Counted from the first letter of the stretch, positions 7,032 through 15,879 are shown. The stretch is 64,000 bases of DNA from Myxococcus sp. CA023 (GCF_010998615.1 NZ_JAAEAH010000057.1:1-64000); one strand, 5' to 3'. A program made the numbers and translations. Notes: generated by a model not told the origin, from the letters alone.

Positions 7032-8885
7032 CTAGTAGTTCCGGAGATCGTCATCGTCGAGTGCGGGCCGCTTCTTCTTCTTCTCTTCCTCTCGCCGCCG
7101 CTCCTCCTGCCGCCGCCGCTCTTCCTGCTCGCGCTGCGCCGCTGCCTCCTCCTGCTTGCGCCGCTCCTCCAGTTCCTTGCGCTGGCGCTCCACTTCTTCA
7201 CGGCGCTTGCGGAGCTCTTCCTCGCGCTGGCGCGCCTCGTCCTCCTGCGCGCGCTTGTTGGACGTGCTGGGTTCCTTCTGCTTCGAGGCCGGCACCGTCT
7301 GCGCGGGAGGCGGAGGCATGGGCAACGGCTCCTTCTCCGCGGCGGGGGCCTCCTTCGGCGCGGGAGGCGTGTCCTGCGGCGCGGGAGGCGTGTCCTGCGG
7401 CGCGGCCGCGGCCGCGGAGACGGGCGACGGCGCGGGGCGGCTCGCGCGGGAGGGCGACTTCGAACCACCGCCGCCGTTGGCGAAGGCCAGGTAGCCGCCC
7501 GCGCCCGCCGACGCGAGGCCCAGGAGGATGCCGACGTCGGCCACCAGCGCGTACGACTTGCCCGTGCTCTTGAGGTCCTGGGCGCGGCTGCTGTTCTGCG
7601 CCGCGCGCTTGAAGTCATCCGACTTCGCGGAGGCCTCCATGCCGAAGTAGACGCCGCCGGCCAGCAGCGCCACGCCGGTGGCCATCAGCACGTAGCCCAC
7701 GGTGCGGCGCGTGTTGCTGACGCCACCCGCGAAGTGCGTCACCGGCTTTCCGCCCTGGCGCGGCGCATCCGCCGACACCAACTGCGCCAGCAGCGCCTGC
7801 GAACCATCCACCAGCCCATCCCCGCGCGGCACCGTCCCCATCGCGTAGGCCTGGTTGTGGCCATCCGACACGTCCAGGCGCAGGCCCGTCACCTCCAGCG
7901 GCGCGGTCCCGGCGCCACCGCGCACCAAGAGCGCCAGCACCTGGGACACGCCCGCGAGCGTTCCCAGCTCACGCAGGGCCGCGTCGCGCTCCGGGCTCTC
8001 CGGCTTGCGCGCCGCCTGCTCGGTGAACGTCTGCAGGCCCTTCTGCGCCGCCACGGGGGCCAGCGTCAGGCTGACCTCGCCGTCGCGCTCCCGGCGCTGC
8101 GTCAGCGCGTAGCCCGGCGCCACCACCGTCACGTAGTGGTCCGCGGCCGAAAGGTCGGCGACGTCCACCGGCGAGATGCCCCGGAACTGGCCGTCCACGA
8201 ACACCTGGGCCGGTACCGGCTCGGTGCTCACGCGCAGGCTGGCCTTGGAGCCGGTGAGCACCGCCTTGCGCTCCTTCTCCACGAAGGTCATCTCCTCCGG
8301 TGGGAAGAAGTTGGGCGAGAAGCGCGCCTCCGGGTTCAGCGCCAGCGCGGTGCGAATCTCCAACTGCGCGGCGGTGTTCTCACCGTTGGCCACCTGCGAC
8401 GCGGCCTTCATCACCCGCGCGCGGCTCAGCTCGGTGAAGCGCTGGGAGAGGTCGGCGCCCTCGTAGCCGCGCACCGCCTTGTCGAAGTGCTCGAGCGCCT
8501 TCTCGGTGTCGAGCTCGTCGTAGGCGCGTTGGCCCGCCTTCATCGCCTCGGCGGCCTCGGCCTCACGGGCCTGGCGCTCGCGCTGCCCGTCCGCGTCCAG
8601 CGCGTCCGATAGGCGCACCAGCTTCAGCCGCCCCGAGCGCGTCACCGCCAGCTCCGCCTCGCGCGCCAGCCGGGCCGCGTCGCCACGGGCCGCCGCGTCC
8701 AACGCAATGGCCACAACGGTGACCGATGCCGCATCGGCCGGCGCATCCGCCGTCGCCGCGCTCAAGGCCCGGGGTACCAGCCGCGAGGACACCGGCGTCT
8801 GCGCCGCCGCGGGTCCCACGGCCAGCAGTCCCACCAGCCATCCACTCAACGCGGCATGAACCGCTCGCACATTCGAAGGTCGCAT
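7032..8885 (-). CDS. Exported PEGA-domain protein with membrane segments and C-terminal coiled coil
   Basis: 617 aa. A signal peptide (cleavage after VGPAAAQ) is followed by a region with an Ala/Glu/Arg-rich helix and TPR-like helices (about residues 110-190). A PEGA-like module holds VPAQVFVDGQFRGISPVDV (about 222-275). Two hydrophobic segments lie at about 396-415 and 445-470. The last 90 residues are an extreme Glu/Arg/Lys coiled coil (EERRRQEERRREEEKKKKRP). A Pro-rich stretch before it contains a 21-bp tandem repeat. The combination suggests an envelope-spanning or scaffold protein; no enzyme motif is seen. It is followed after 2 bases by the Cys-rich lipoprotein gene. Confidence 0.74.
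   Translation of the reverse strand: MRPSNVRAVHAALSGWLVGLLAVGPAAAQTPVSSRLVPRALSAATADAPADAASVTVVAIALDAAARGDAARLAREAELAVTRSGRLKLVRLSDALDADGQRERQAREAEAAEAMKAGQRAYDELDTEKALEHFDKAVRGYEGADLSQRFTELSRARVMKAASQVANGENTAAQLEIRTALALNPEARFSPNFFPPEEMTFVEKERKAVLTGSKASLRVSTEPVPAQVFVDGQFRGISPVDVADLSAADHYVTVVAPGYALTQRRERDGEVSLTLAPVAAQKGLQTFTEQAARKPESPERDAALRELGTLAGVSQVLALLVRGGAGTAPLEVTGLRLDVSDGHNQAYAMGTVPRGDGLVDGSQALLAQLVSADAPRQGGKPVTHFAGGVSNTRRTVGYVLMATGVALLAGGVYFGMEASAKSDDFKRAAQNSSRAQDLKSTGKSYALVADVGILLGLASAGAGGYLAFANGGGGSKSPSRASRPAPSPVSAAAAAPQDTPPAPQDTPPAPKEAPAAEKEPLPMPPPPAQTVPASKQKEPSTSNKRAQEDEARQREEELRKRREEVERQRKELEERRKQEEAAAQREQEERRRQEERRREEEKKKKRPALDDDDLRNY
7357..7398. repeat. 21-bp perfect tandem duplication inside a coding region
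   Basis: Two identical 21-bp units (each beginning GGCGCGGGAGGCG) encode a repeated APQDTPP heptapeptide in the Pro-rich linker of the PEGA protein. The duplication keeps frame and is probably variable in length between strains. Confidence 0.75.
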
Positions 8886-8954
8886 CTCTCGTTCACCTTT
8901 TGCCCGTTGCGCATCAAACGGACTGCACGGCGAAATGCAAGTGAGAAGGAGTCC

Positions 8955-10331
8955 TCAACGACCCGCTGCCCGGGATGGAGTGCGCGCGGGAGCGGATGCC
9001 ATTCCGTGGAGATAGTCCAGGGCGACCCTCAAGGGATGGTCCTCCAGCTTCGCGGTGACGTCCCAGGGCTTGAGATTCTCTGGCAGCCCTCGAGGCTCCG
9101 GCGCGGCGGGCTCGGTCGCCGCCGTCGGCTCGGCGCGAAAGTGGCGCTGCAGGTCCTTCTCCCGCACCACGTCGCGCGGCACCTTGCCTCCAGGCTCGTC
9201 GGGGACGAGGAAGTCCGGGGTGATGCCGCGCTCCTGGATGCTGCGGCCCTTGGGCGTGTAGTAGCGCGCGATGGTCAGCTTCAGCCCGGAGCCGTCCTCC
9301 AACTCGATGACCGTCTGGACGCTGCCCTTGCCGAAGGTAGGCGCGCCCAGGATGGTTGCGCGGCCATGGTCCTGGAGCGCGCCCGCCACGATTTCGGACG
9401 CGGAGGCGCTGCCCGCGTTGACCAGCACCACGACGGGGTAGTCCTTCTCCGTGTCGCGGTCCTTGCTGCGCTCCACGGTGGCGTTTCGGCCATCCCGCCC
9501 TCGCGTGGAAACGATGGGCAGGTTGCCCGGCAGGAACCGGTCGCTCACCGCCACCGCCTGGTCCAGCAGCCCGCCCGGGTTGTTGCGCAGGTCCAGCACC
9601 AGCCCGCGCAGCTCCTTGCCGCCATTGAGCGCGCGCAGCCGGTCCAGCTCCTTGCGGAGGTACAGGTCGGTGCGGTCCTGGAAGTTCTTCACCTTCACAT
9701 GGCCGATGCCACCATGCAGCGCGCCCTCCACGGACACGATGCGGATGTGGTCCCGGATGATGGCGATTTCGCGCGGCGCGCTGAAGCCGTCGCGCATGAT
9801 GGTCAGCAGCACGCGTCCGCCGGCCGGGCCGCGCATCTTCTGCAGCGCGCGCCCCACGTCCATGCCCTCGGTCCGCTCACCGTCGATGCCGACCAGCTCA
9901 TCGCCGGCCTTGATGCCCGCGCGCGCCGCGGGGGTGTCGTCGATGGGCGCCACCACCACGATGCGCTCGCCATTGCGCGCGATTTCGATGCCCAGGCCGC
10001 CCCACTCGCCCGAGGTGTCGATTTTCATCTCCCGGTACACGTCGGGCGGGAGGAACACCGTGTGCGGATCCAACGTCTCCAGCATGCCCTGGATGGCGCC
10101 GTAGATGAGCCGCTGGCGGTCCGGCGACTCCACGTAGTTGTTCTCCACGTAGGAGAGCACCCGCGCGAACACCTCCAGCTGCCGGTACGTGGCGTCGTCG
10201 CGCTCGGCCTGCTCCGCGCGGCCCGCCGTCCCCGCGTCCTTCCTGGGCGGCTCCGCGGCATGCGCCCACGGAGCACTCAGGAGGAAGAAGGCGGTCAGCG
10301 CCGCGCGCCATGGCTGGGAGGAACCCGTCAC
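8955..10331 (-). CDS. S41 C-terminal processing protease (CtpA-type)
   Basis: 458 aa, GTG start with AGGA about nine bases upstream. An N-terminal signal peptide (ending APWAHA) sends it to the periplasm. A PDZ domain occupies about residues 110-190 (GIKAGDELVGIDG). The catalytic core holds RGLVLDLRNNPGG, the Ser nucleophile in NAGSASASEI and the general-base Lys in FGKGSVQT, the usual Ser-Lys dyad of this family. Such proteases trim or degrade envelope proteins from the C-terminus. The last 70 residues beyond the core are Pro/Ala-rich. It sits between an alpha/beta hydrolase and a PEGA gene; the physiological substrate cannot be told from the sequence. Confidence 0.92.
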   Translation of the reverse strand: MTGSSQPWRAALTAFFLLSAPWAHAAEPPRKDAGTAGRAEQAERDDATYRQLEVFARVLSYVENNYVESPDRQRLIYGAIQGMLETLDPHTVFLPPDVYREMKIDTSGEWGGLGIEIARNGERIVVVAPIDDTPAARAGIKAGDELVGIDGERTEGMDVGRALQKMRGPAGGRVLLTIMRDGFSAPREIAIIRDHIRIVSVEGALHGGIGHVKVKNFQDRTDLYLRKELDRLRALNGGKELRGLVLDLRNNPGGLLDQAVAVSDRFLPGNLPIVSTRGRDGRNATVERSKDRDTEKDYPVVVLVNAGSASASEIVAGALQDHGRATILGAPTFGKGSVQTVIELEDGSGLKLTIARYYTPKGRSIQERGITPDFLVPDEPGGKVPRDVVREKDLQRHFRAEPTAATEPAAPEPRGLPENLKPWDVTAKLEDHPLRVALDYLHGMASAPARTPSRAAGR

Positions 10332-10388
10332 GTCGGTACGTCCTTTCCCGGGGCGGCCCCGGAAGGCTCGTACCAGTCTACCTGGCCC

Positions 10389-11249
10389 TCACAGCTCCGC
10401 CGAGTCGGCGAAACGCACCAGGTGCGACACCAGCTCGTCCGGACGCTCCAACTGCGGCACGTGCCCGAAGCCATCCACCACGCGCACCTGCGCATGGGCA
10501 GGCAGGTGGGCGCGGTACCAGTTCAGCGTCTCCGACGGCAGCAGCCGCTCACTGCCGCCCCACAGGAACAGCAGCGGCATGGCCAGGTTGCGCACCTGCT
10601 CCGGCTCCAGGCAGGCGCGCGTGGCCAGCGCCTCCGCGGTCAGCGCCCGTACGGTGGGTGTGTCGTAGAAGTGCCGCAGCTCGTAGGCGAACAGCAGCGC
10701 GGGCAGGGGCGGACGGTGGAACAACCGCCGCGTGAAGGCACGCGCCTCCGCGGGGGACTTCACGACGAACGAGTTGAGCAGCGCGGTGTTCTCCGCCTCC
10801 GGCAGCTGCGCGCCCGCGGGAGCCACCAGCGCCAGCGCGCGGACCCATTCGGGGTGATCCGCCGCCAGGTTCACCGCCATGGCGCCCCCCAGCGAGTTGC
10901 CCACCACGAAGGCCGGCGCCTTCACCACCTCTTCCACGTAGGCGCGCAGCACCTCTAACTGGTTGCGCACACACACCTCTCCGCCGCAGTACTCCACGGA
11001 GAAGCCGTGTCCCGGCAGGTCCGGGGCGTACACACGGGAGAAGCGCTTCGCCATGCCGAAGAGCGTGCGCCCAAAGCCGTTCGCCGAGCCGCCCAGCCCG
11101 TGCACCAGCACCACTGGCGGCCCCTTGCCCTGCCCCGTCAACGCGTAGTGGTGCACCGTCTGGTCACCGACCTGCATTGTCGTGGACTCGACACCACGCG
11201 CCACCAGCATGTGCCGCAGCGCCTTTTGCATTCCGCCCATCAGGTCCAT
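10389..11249 (-). CDS. Alpha/beta-fold hydrolase
   Basis: 286 aa, no signal peptide. Oxyanion-hole motif VVLVHGLGGSANGF (about residue 40) and nucleophile elbow VVGNSLGGAMA (Ser about residue 119) are clear. The catalytic His is likely in DGFGHVPQLERPDEL, 20-25 residues from the end, and the acid may be the Asp or Glu near WGGSERLLPSE. The family includes esterases, lipases and C-C bond hydrolases, so the substrate is unknown. It lies 57 bp downstream of nothing it obviously works with: the next minus-strand gene is ctp, and envC ends 69 bp upstream. Confidence 0.86.
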   Translation of the reverse strand: MDLMGGMQKALRHMLVARGVESTTMQVGDQTVHHYALTGQGKGPPVVLVHGLGGSANGFGRTLFGMAKRFSRVYAPDLPGHGFSVEYCGGEVCVRNQLEVLRAYVEEVVKAPAFVVGNSLGGAMAVNLAADHPEWVRALALVAPAGAQLPEAENTALLNSFVVKSPAEARAFTRRLFHRPPLPALLFAYELRHFYDTPTVRALTAEALATRACLEPEQVRNLAMPLLFLWGGSERLLPSETLNWYRAHLPAHAQVRVVDGFGHVPQLERPDELVSHLVRFADSAEL

Positions 11250-11318
11250 GCGCTCGCCTGCTCCTCGCAGAAGGGTCCCACGACAATAACAACGCGTCCG
11301 CGAACTTGCCGCAACGCG

Positions 11319-12443
11319 TCAGGGCCCGGGCGCCAGCCACAGGGCGGGGTCGACCGCCTGCCCGCCCTTGCGCACTTCGAAGTACAGGTAGGCGCCCTTG
11401 AGAGAACCAGTGTCCCCCACCTCGCCCACCACGTCTCCGGGAAGCACCATGCCGCCCAGCTCGGGGGTGATAGAGGACAGGTGGGCCATGAGGGTGTGGT
11501 AGCCGTCGCCGTGGTCCAGGATGAGCAGGTTGCCGTAGCCGCGCAGGGCGCCGGCATAGGCGACGGTGCCCTCGGCCACGGCCCGTACCGGCGTGCCCGC
11601 GGCGGCGCGGATGTCCAGGCCCTTCTGGACGGTGACGGTGTTGAAGCGCGGGTTGACGACCTTGCCGAAGCCCACCTCGACGATGCCTGACACGGGCCGG
11701 GGGAGCCTGCCTCGCAGCGCGCCGAAGCCGCTCGTCGCGGGCAGCTCCTTCAGGTCCTGCACCATGCGCGTCAGCTCCGCGTCGGCCTGCTCCAGCTCGC
11801 GCACCGCGCGCCGGGCCAGCTCCGCCTCGCCCGCGAGCGTGCCTACCACCTCCTCCAGCCCTTCCTGCTGCATGCGGGCCAGCCGCTCCTGCTCCTGGAG
11901 GAAGGCCATGCGCGCGGCGAGCGACGCATGGAGCCGCTCCAGCTCGCGCGTCGCCTGACGCTGCAGCCGCGCCACACGCTGCACGGTGCGCAGCAGCTCC
12001 AGGTCGCCGGACATGCTGGCCTCCAGCGCCCGGGCGCGCCACACCAGCGCGGCGAAGTCCTCGGCCGACAGCAGCACCTCCAGCGGGCGGCGGCGCATCA
12101 GGCGGTACAGCGTGCGCAGGCGCGGAGACAGCCGGCGCAGTTGCAGCTTCAGCGCCTCGGCCAGCACGGCCTGCTCGCGCTCCGCCAGCAGCACGCGCCG
12201 GCGGAACACCGCCAGGTCCCCTTCCAGCGAGCGCACGCGTCGGCGGGAGAACGCGGCCATCTCCTGCATCAGCTCCACGCCCTCCAGCACGGAGAGCTTC
12301 TTCGCCTCCACCAGCGCCAGCGTCGCGCGCTGCGCGCTCAGCCGATCACGCACCGCGGCCTGTTCGGCCTCCTCGGCCGCCGTCGCCGGAGCCGCCGCCG
12401 TCGAGGCCCACAGCCCCAGTGCCAGGAGGAGGCGCCGGCTCAT
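11319..12443 (-). CDS. envC: EnvC-like murein hydrolase activator with degenerate LytM domain
   Basis: 374 aa from an ATG that overlaps the ftsX stop by 4 bases (ATGA). The frame is open further upstream, but that part lies inside ftsX and would delete the signal peptide. Signal peptide (MSRRLLLALGLWASTAAAPA), long coiled coil (about residues 25-235), then an M23/LytM domain (about 255-374). Catalytic positions are altered: the usual first His is Gln (VQKGLDI) and the final HxH is Tyr-Leu-Tyr (AYLYFEVRKGG), as in E. coli EnvC. It therefore probably does not cut peptidoglycan but activates a partner amidase when driven by FtsEX. It is third in the ftsE-ftsX-envC operon. Confidence 0.88.
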   Translation of the reverse strand: MSRRLLLALGLWASTAAAPATAAEEAEQAAVRDRLSAQRATLALVEAKKLSVLEGVELMQEMAAFSRRRVRSLEGDLAVFRRRVLLAEREQAVLAEALKLQLRRLSPRLRTLYRLMRRRPLEVLLSAEDFAALVWRARALEASMSGDLELLRTVQRVARLQRQATRELERLHASLAARMAFLQEQERLARMQQEGLEEVVGTLAGEAELARRAVRELEQADAELTRMVQDLKELPATSGFGALRGRLPRPVSGIVEVGFGKVVNPRFNTVTVQKGLDIRAAAGTPVRAVAEGTVAYAGALRGYGNLLILDHGDGYHTLMAHLSSITPELGGMVLPGDVVGEVGDTGSLKGAYLYFEVRKGGQAVDPALWLAPGP

Positions 12444-13342
12444 ACGCGGAGGAAGCGCCCCACGGCGACGAAGCTGCCGCCCAGTCCCAGGCCGCAGCCA
12501 GCGCACAGCAGCTCCAGCGCCAGCCGGGGCTCCACCCACGGCGCCGCGACGCCGGGCCCCAACAGGAAGGCGAAGAGCGCGCCCAACGTGGGCCCGAGCA
12601 CCCGGCCGAAGGCCCATAGCCCGAAGAGCGCCACCGCCGCGCCCAGCACGCCCTGGAGCAGGCCCTCCAGCAGGAAGGGCGCCTTGACGAAGCGGTCCGT
12701 GGCGCCCACCAGCTTCTGGATTTCAATCTCGCCGCGCCGCGAATAGATGGCCAACTGCAGCGTCGCCGCCACGATGACCACGGTGGCGCCCAGCACCACC
12801 GCGAAGGCCACCAGTGAGCCGAAGCGCAGCGCCCGGGCGATGGCGGACAGCCGTTGCACCGCCGCCTCACCATAGTCCACGCCGGCCACGCCAGGCGCCG
12901 CTCGCAACGCCTTCGCCAACGCCAGGAGCGCGTCCGGGTTGCGCCGCTCCGGCGGCACGCGCAGCTCCAGCGACACCGGCAGCGGGTTCTCCGGCAGCTC
13001 CGCCAGCGCCTCGCCCAGGTCGCCCAGCTCCGCACGCAGCCGTGAGAGCGCGGCGTCCGGCGACACCAGCGTCACCTCACCCCCGCTGAGCGCCAGCACG
13101 CGGGCACGCACCCCGTGGACCTCGTCCGCGTCCAGTTCCGGCGACAGGTACACCGTCACCTCCACCTCGCCGCCGAGCGACGCCAGGAGGTTGTCCAGCA
13201 CCCGCGCCGCGCCCCGGGCCATGCCCGCGGAGAACAAGGCGATGGCGATGGTCGTCACCGCGATGAAGTGCACGAAGGGCGAGTGCTTCAGCCCCACCGC
13301 CGCCGAGCGGCAGAAGTACGTCACCTTCGACAGCGCGCTCAT
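12440..13342 (-). CDS. ftsX: Cell division protein FtsX (ABC-type permease)
   Basis: 300 aa. Four membrane segments: one near residues 25-45, then an extracytoplasmic domain (about 60-165), then three between about 175 and 295. The large first periplasmic loop is the part that contacts the EnvC coiled coil in known systems. Family-typical RRGEIEIQKLVGAT follows the second membrane segment. Both ends overlap neighbours by 4 bases (ATGA with ftsE upstream, ATGA with envC downstream), so the three are translationally coupled. Confidence 0.93.
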   Translation of the reverse strand: MSALSKVTYFCRSAAVGLKHSPFVHFIAVTTIAIALFSAGMARGAARVLDNLLASLGGEVEVTVYLSPELDADEVHGVRARVLALSGGEVTLVSPDAALSRLRAELGDLGEALAELPENPLPVSLELRVPPERRNPDALLALAKALRAAPGVAGVDYGEAAVQRLSAIARALRFGSLVAFAVVLGATVVIVAATLQLAIYSRRGEIEIQKLVGATDRFVKAPFLLEGLLQGVLGAAVALFGLWAFGRVLGPTLGALFAFLLGPGVAAPWVEPRLALELLCAGCGLGLGGSFVAVGRFLRV

Positions 13343-14031
13343 ACCACCATCCGGCGCGCCGCCTTGACGCCGTCCTCGTCGGACACAATCTGCCCGCGCT
13401 CCAGGCGCACGGTGCGCTTCTGGTAGCGCGACAGCAGCGTCGCGTCGTGCGTGGCCACCATCACCGTGGTGCCGCGCACGTTGACCTGCGTGAGCAGGTC
13501 CATGATTTCGACGGTGAGCGCCGGGTCCAGGTTGCCGGTGGGCTCGTCCGCCAGGAGGATGGTGGGGTCATTGACGAGCGCCCGCGCGATGACGACGCGC
13601 TGCTGCTCTCCACCCGACAGGCGCAGGGGGTACGAGCCCGCCTTGTGCTCCAGCCCCACCAGCTTGAGCATGCGCCGCACCTTCTCGCGCGCCTCCGCGC
13701 GGGGCACACCCAGCACGTCCAGCGTGAAGGACACGTTGTCCTCCACCGTCCTGTGCGGCAGCAGCTTGAAGTCCTGGAACACCACCCCGATGTTGCGCCG
13801 CAGGTACGGCACCGCGGACTCACGGATGCGGGCGATGTTGCGGCCGCCCACGAGAATCTGCCCCTTGGTGGCCTTCTCCGCGCAGAAGATGAGCTTCAGC
13901 AGCGTCGTCTTCCCCGCGCCCGAAGGGCCCGTGAGGAACACGAACTCGCCCTTCTCCACGTTGAGGTTGATGTCCGACAACACCGGTGGGTCGCCGGGAT
14001 ACGCCTTGTATACGTGGAAGAACTGAATCAT
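13339..14031 (-). CDS. ftsE: Cell division ATP-binding protein FtsE
   Basis: 230 aa ABC ATPase. Walker A GPSGAGKTTLLKL, Q-loop VFQDFKLLP, signature LSGGEQQR, Walker B TILLADEPTGNLD and switch His VATHDATLL are all present. Partner of FtsX, together converting ATP turnover into control of septal peptidoglycan hydrolysis. First gene of a coupled three-gene operon; its own promoter must lie in 14032-14192 or upstream. Confidence 0.95.
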   Translation of the reverse strand: MIQFFHVYKAYPGDPPVLSDINLNVEKGEFVFLTGPSGAGKTTLLKLIFCAEKATKGQILVGGRNIARIRESAVPYLRRNIGVVFQDFKLLPHRTVEDNVSFTLDVLGVPRAEAREKVRRMLKLVGLEHKAGSYPLRLSGGEQQRVVIARALVNDPTILLADEPTGNLDPALTVEIMDLLTQVNVRGTTVMVATHDATLLSRYQKRTVRLERGQIVSDEDGVKAARRMVV

Positions 14032-14192
14032 GGCGGCGGGCGGAAGGCCGCCAACCTACCACGCCCGGGCGGCATCACCCACGCACGCCCCGCGAGAGGG
14101 ACTCCTGCCCGCTCGCCCAGGCCGTACGAACCCCTGGAGACATGTCCGGACGGGCACGCCAGGCGCCCACATCCGGAAGACCCCGTGGGCGG

Positions 14193-14759
14193 CTACTGCT
14201 CGCCCTCACCCGCCAGGTAGCTGAGGATGACCTCGTCGAGGCTCTTCTCCGAGATGAGGTCCTCGCCGAAGAGCGTCTCCACGCCAATCTCGTTGATCTT
14301 CGGCTTCTCCTTGAGGGCGCGCGCCGCGGCGACCTCCGGAGGAACCACCACGGGTGCGGGGACCACCACGGGAGGAGGAGGCGGAGGCGGCCGCTGCGCC
14401 ATGGACTGGCCGGGCTGCAACTTCACCTGCGCCGGGTCCGTATCCGCCGCGAGCTGACCGGGCTGGTAGCTGCGCGCGGTGGACTCGTAGCTGTCGTACA
14501 CCCCGTTGATGAGGTTGCGCAGCATCTCCTTGTGCTGCTCCTCCATCAACTCACGCACGACCTCCGCGAGGTTCTCCGCGTTGAGGATGTCCGCGTAGGA
14601 CGTCTTCTTCGACGCGAGGATGTTCCCGCCCACGAACAGGTGGGTGATGATGTGGGGGTTGTTGACGCCCGAGTCCTCGGTCTGGACGTGGTAGACCTTC
14701 CCCTTGTGCTTGATGTTGTGATTGAAGCCGGTGACGGCTTTTTCGAAGGTTTTCGTCAT
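14193..14759 (-). CDS. Conserved-looking hypothetical protein with His-rich N-terminus
   Basis: 188 aa from the ATG at 14759; the frame stays open upstream, but that stretch has the look of non-coding sequence. The N-terminal 75 residues form a compact His-rich block (FNHNIKHKGKVYHVQTEDSG, then PHIITHLFVGGNILASKKTSY). A helical part follows (ELMEEQHKEMLRNLINGVYD), then a Pro/Val low-complexity linker. The end, FGEDLISEKSLDEVILSYL, resembles a short C-terminal motif I associate with several deltaproteobacterial proteins. No signal peptide, so cytoplasmic. I do not recognise a function. It is divergent from carF. Confidence 0.72.
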   Translation of the reverse strand: MTKTFEKAVTGFNHNIKHKGKVYHVQTEDSGVNNPHIITHLFVGGNILASKKTSYADILNAENLAEVVRELMEEQHKEMLRNLINGVYDSYESTARSYQPGQLAADTDPAQVKLQPGQSMAQRPPPPPPPVVVPAPVVVPPEVAAARALKEKPKINEIGVETLFGEDLISEKSLDEVILSYLAGEGEQ

Positions 14760-14903
14760 CGCCGAGGTCGCGGACCGTAGCAGCCGCATCCGCACGACAC
14801 AAGGTAAGCGTGACCTGCTCGCGTCCTTCGTGCTGCCACACGCACACGAGTGACTCCCTGGCCCACCAACCGTGCAGGCCATGGCGATTGCCCGGCAGTT
14901 CCG

Positions 14904-14933
14904 TTGAAAAGCTGAAAGCGGCTGGGATACGTA
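14904..14933 (+). promoter_or_regulatory. Possible promoter upstream of carF
   Basis: TTGAAA at 14904-14909 and TACGTA at 14928-14933, 18 bp apart, about 50 bp before the carF ATG. The -35 is good and the -10 weak. Confidence 0.3.
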
Positions 14934-14985
14934 CAGGCTGACGGACGGGGTTCTCGACCCCCCCACCAACGGCGAGGACGCCCGG

Positions 14986-15831
14986 ATGAAGACCCAAGAG
15001 ATTGAAAAGAAGGTGCGCCAGCAAGACGCCCAGGTGCTGGCCCAGGGGTACTCACCCGCCATCCGCGCGATGGAGATTGCCGCCATCGTCTCCTTCGTCT
15101 CACTGGAGGTGGCGCTGGTGTACCGGCTGTGGGGCAACCCCTATGCGGGCACGTGGCTGCTGCTCAGCGCGGTGCTGCTGGGCTACCTCGCCGCGGACTT
15201 CGTCTCCGGCTTCGTCCACTGGATGGGCGACACGTGGGGCTCCACGGAGATGCCGCTGCTGGGCAAGGCGCTCATCCGCCCCTTCCGCGAGCACCACGTG
15301 GACGAGAAGGCCATCACCCGCCACGACTTCGTGGAGACCAACGGCAACAACTGCCTCATCTCCCTACCGGTGGCCATCATGGCCCTGTGCCTGCCCATGA
15401 GCGGCCCGGGCTGGGTGTTCTGCGCGTCCTTCCTCGGCGCGATGATTTTCTGGGTGATGGCGACCAACCAGTTCCACAAGTGGTCGCACATGGACTCGCC
15501 GCCCGCGCTCGTCGGCTTCCTCCAGCGCGTGCACCTCATCCTGCCCCCCGACCACCACCGCATCCACCACACCAAGCCGTACAACAAGTACTACTGCATC
15601 ACCGTGGGCTGGATGAACAAGCCGCTGACGATGGTCCACTTCTTCCCCACCGCCGAGCGCCTCATCACCTGGGCCACGGGCCTGCTGCCGCGCCAGGACG
15701 ACATCGGCGCGGAAGCGGCGCGCGCGCTGGTGGTCGCCGCGGGTGGCAGCGAGGCCCCGGTGGTGCAAGCGGCCAAGGAGCTGCTCACCCAGGCCACCGT
15801 GCAGGAGAAGCCCGCCTCCACGCGCCCGTAG
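14986..15831 (+). CDS. carF: CarF, plasmanylethanolamine desaturase (TMEM189/PEDS1 family)
   Basis: 281 aa, the length I recall for M. xanthus CarF. The family introduces the vinyl-ether double bond that turns plasmanyl- into plasmenyl-ethanolamine (plasmalogen) in the membrane. In M. xanthus it is needed to pass the singlet-oxygen signal that triggers light-induced carotenogenesis. His clusters expected to hold a di-iron centre are visible: FVHWMGDTWGS, FREHHVDEKAITRHD, NQFHKWSHMDSP and PDHHRIHHTKPYNKYYCIT. Hydrophobic spans near residues 28-68 and 125-160 fit a membrane enzyme. The tail after about residue 240 is Ala-rich. Identification rests on these motifs and length, not on neighbours. 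Confidence 0.93.
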   Translation: MKTQEIEKKVRQQDAQVLAQGYSPAIRAMEIAAIVSFVSLEVALVYRLWGNPYAGTWLLLSAVLLGYLAADFVSGFVHWMGDTWGSTEMPLLGKALIRPFREHHVDEKAITRHDFVETNGNNCLISLPVAIMALCLPMSGPGWVFCASFLGAMIFWVMATNQFHKWSHMDSPPALVGFLQRVHLILPPDHHRIHHTKPYNKYYCITVGWMNKPLTMVHFFPTAERLITWATGLLPRQDDIGAEAARALVVAAGGSEAPVVQAAKELLTQATVQEKPASTRP

Positions 15832-15846
15832 TCCTCCGCCGTACCA

Positions 15847-15879
15847 GAACGCCCGCCCGGCCTGCCGCGGCGGGCGTTC
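15847..15879. terminator. Bidirectional hairpin between carF and murI
   Basis: Perfect 11-bp stem GAACGCCCGCC / GGCGGGCGTTC with an 11-base loop between the convergent stops at 15831 and 15925. Confidence 0.62.

Noticed and set aside
7734-10958. Plus-strand frames opposite the PEGA and protease genes
   Set aside because: Same antisense pattern; the minus-strand genes have catalytic or domain motifs.
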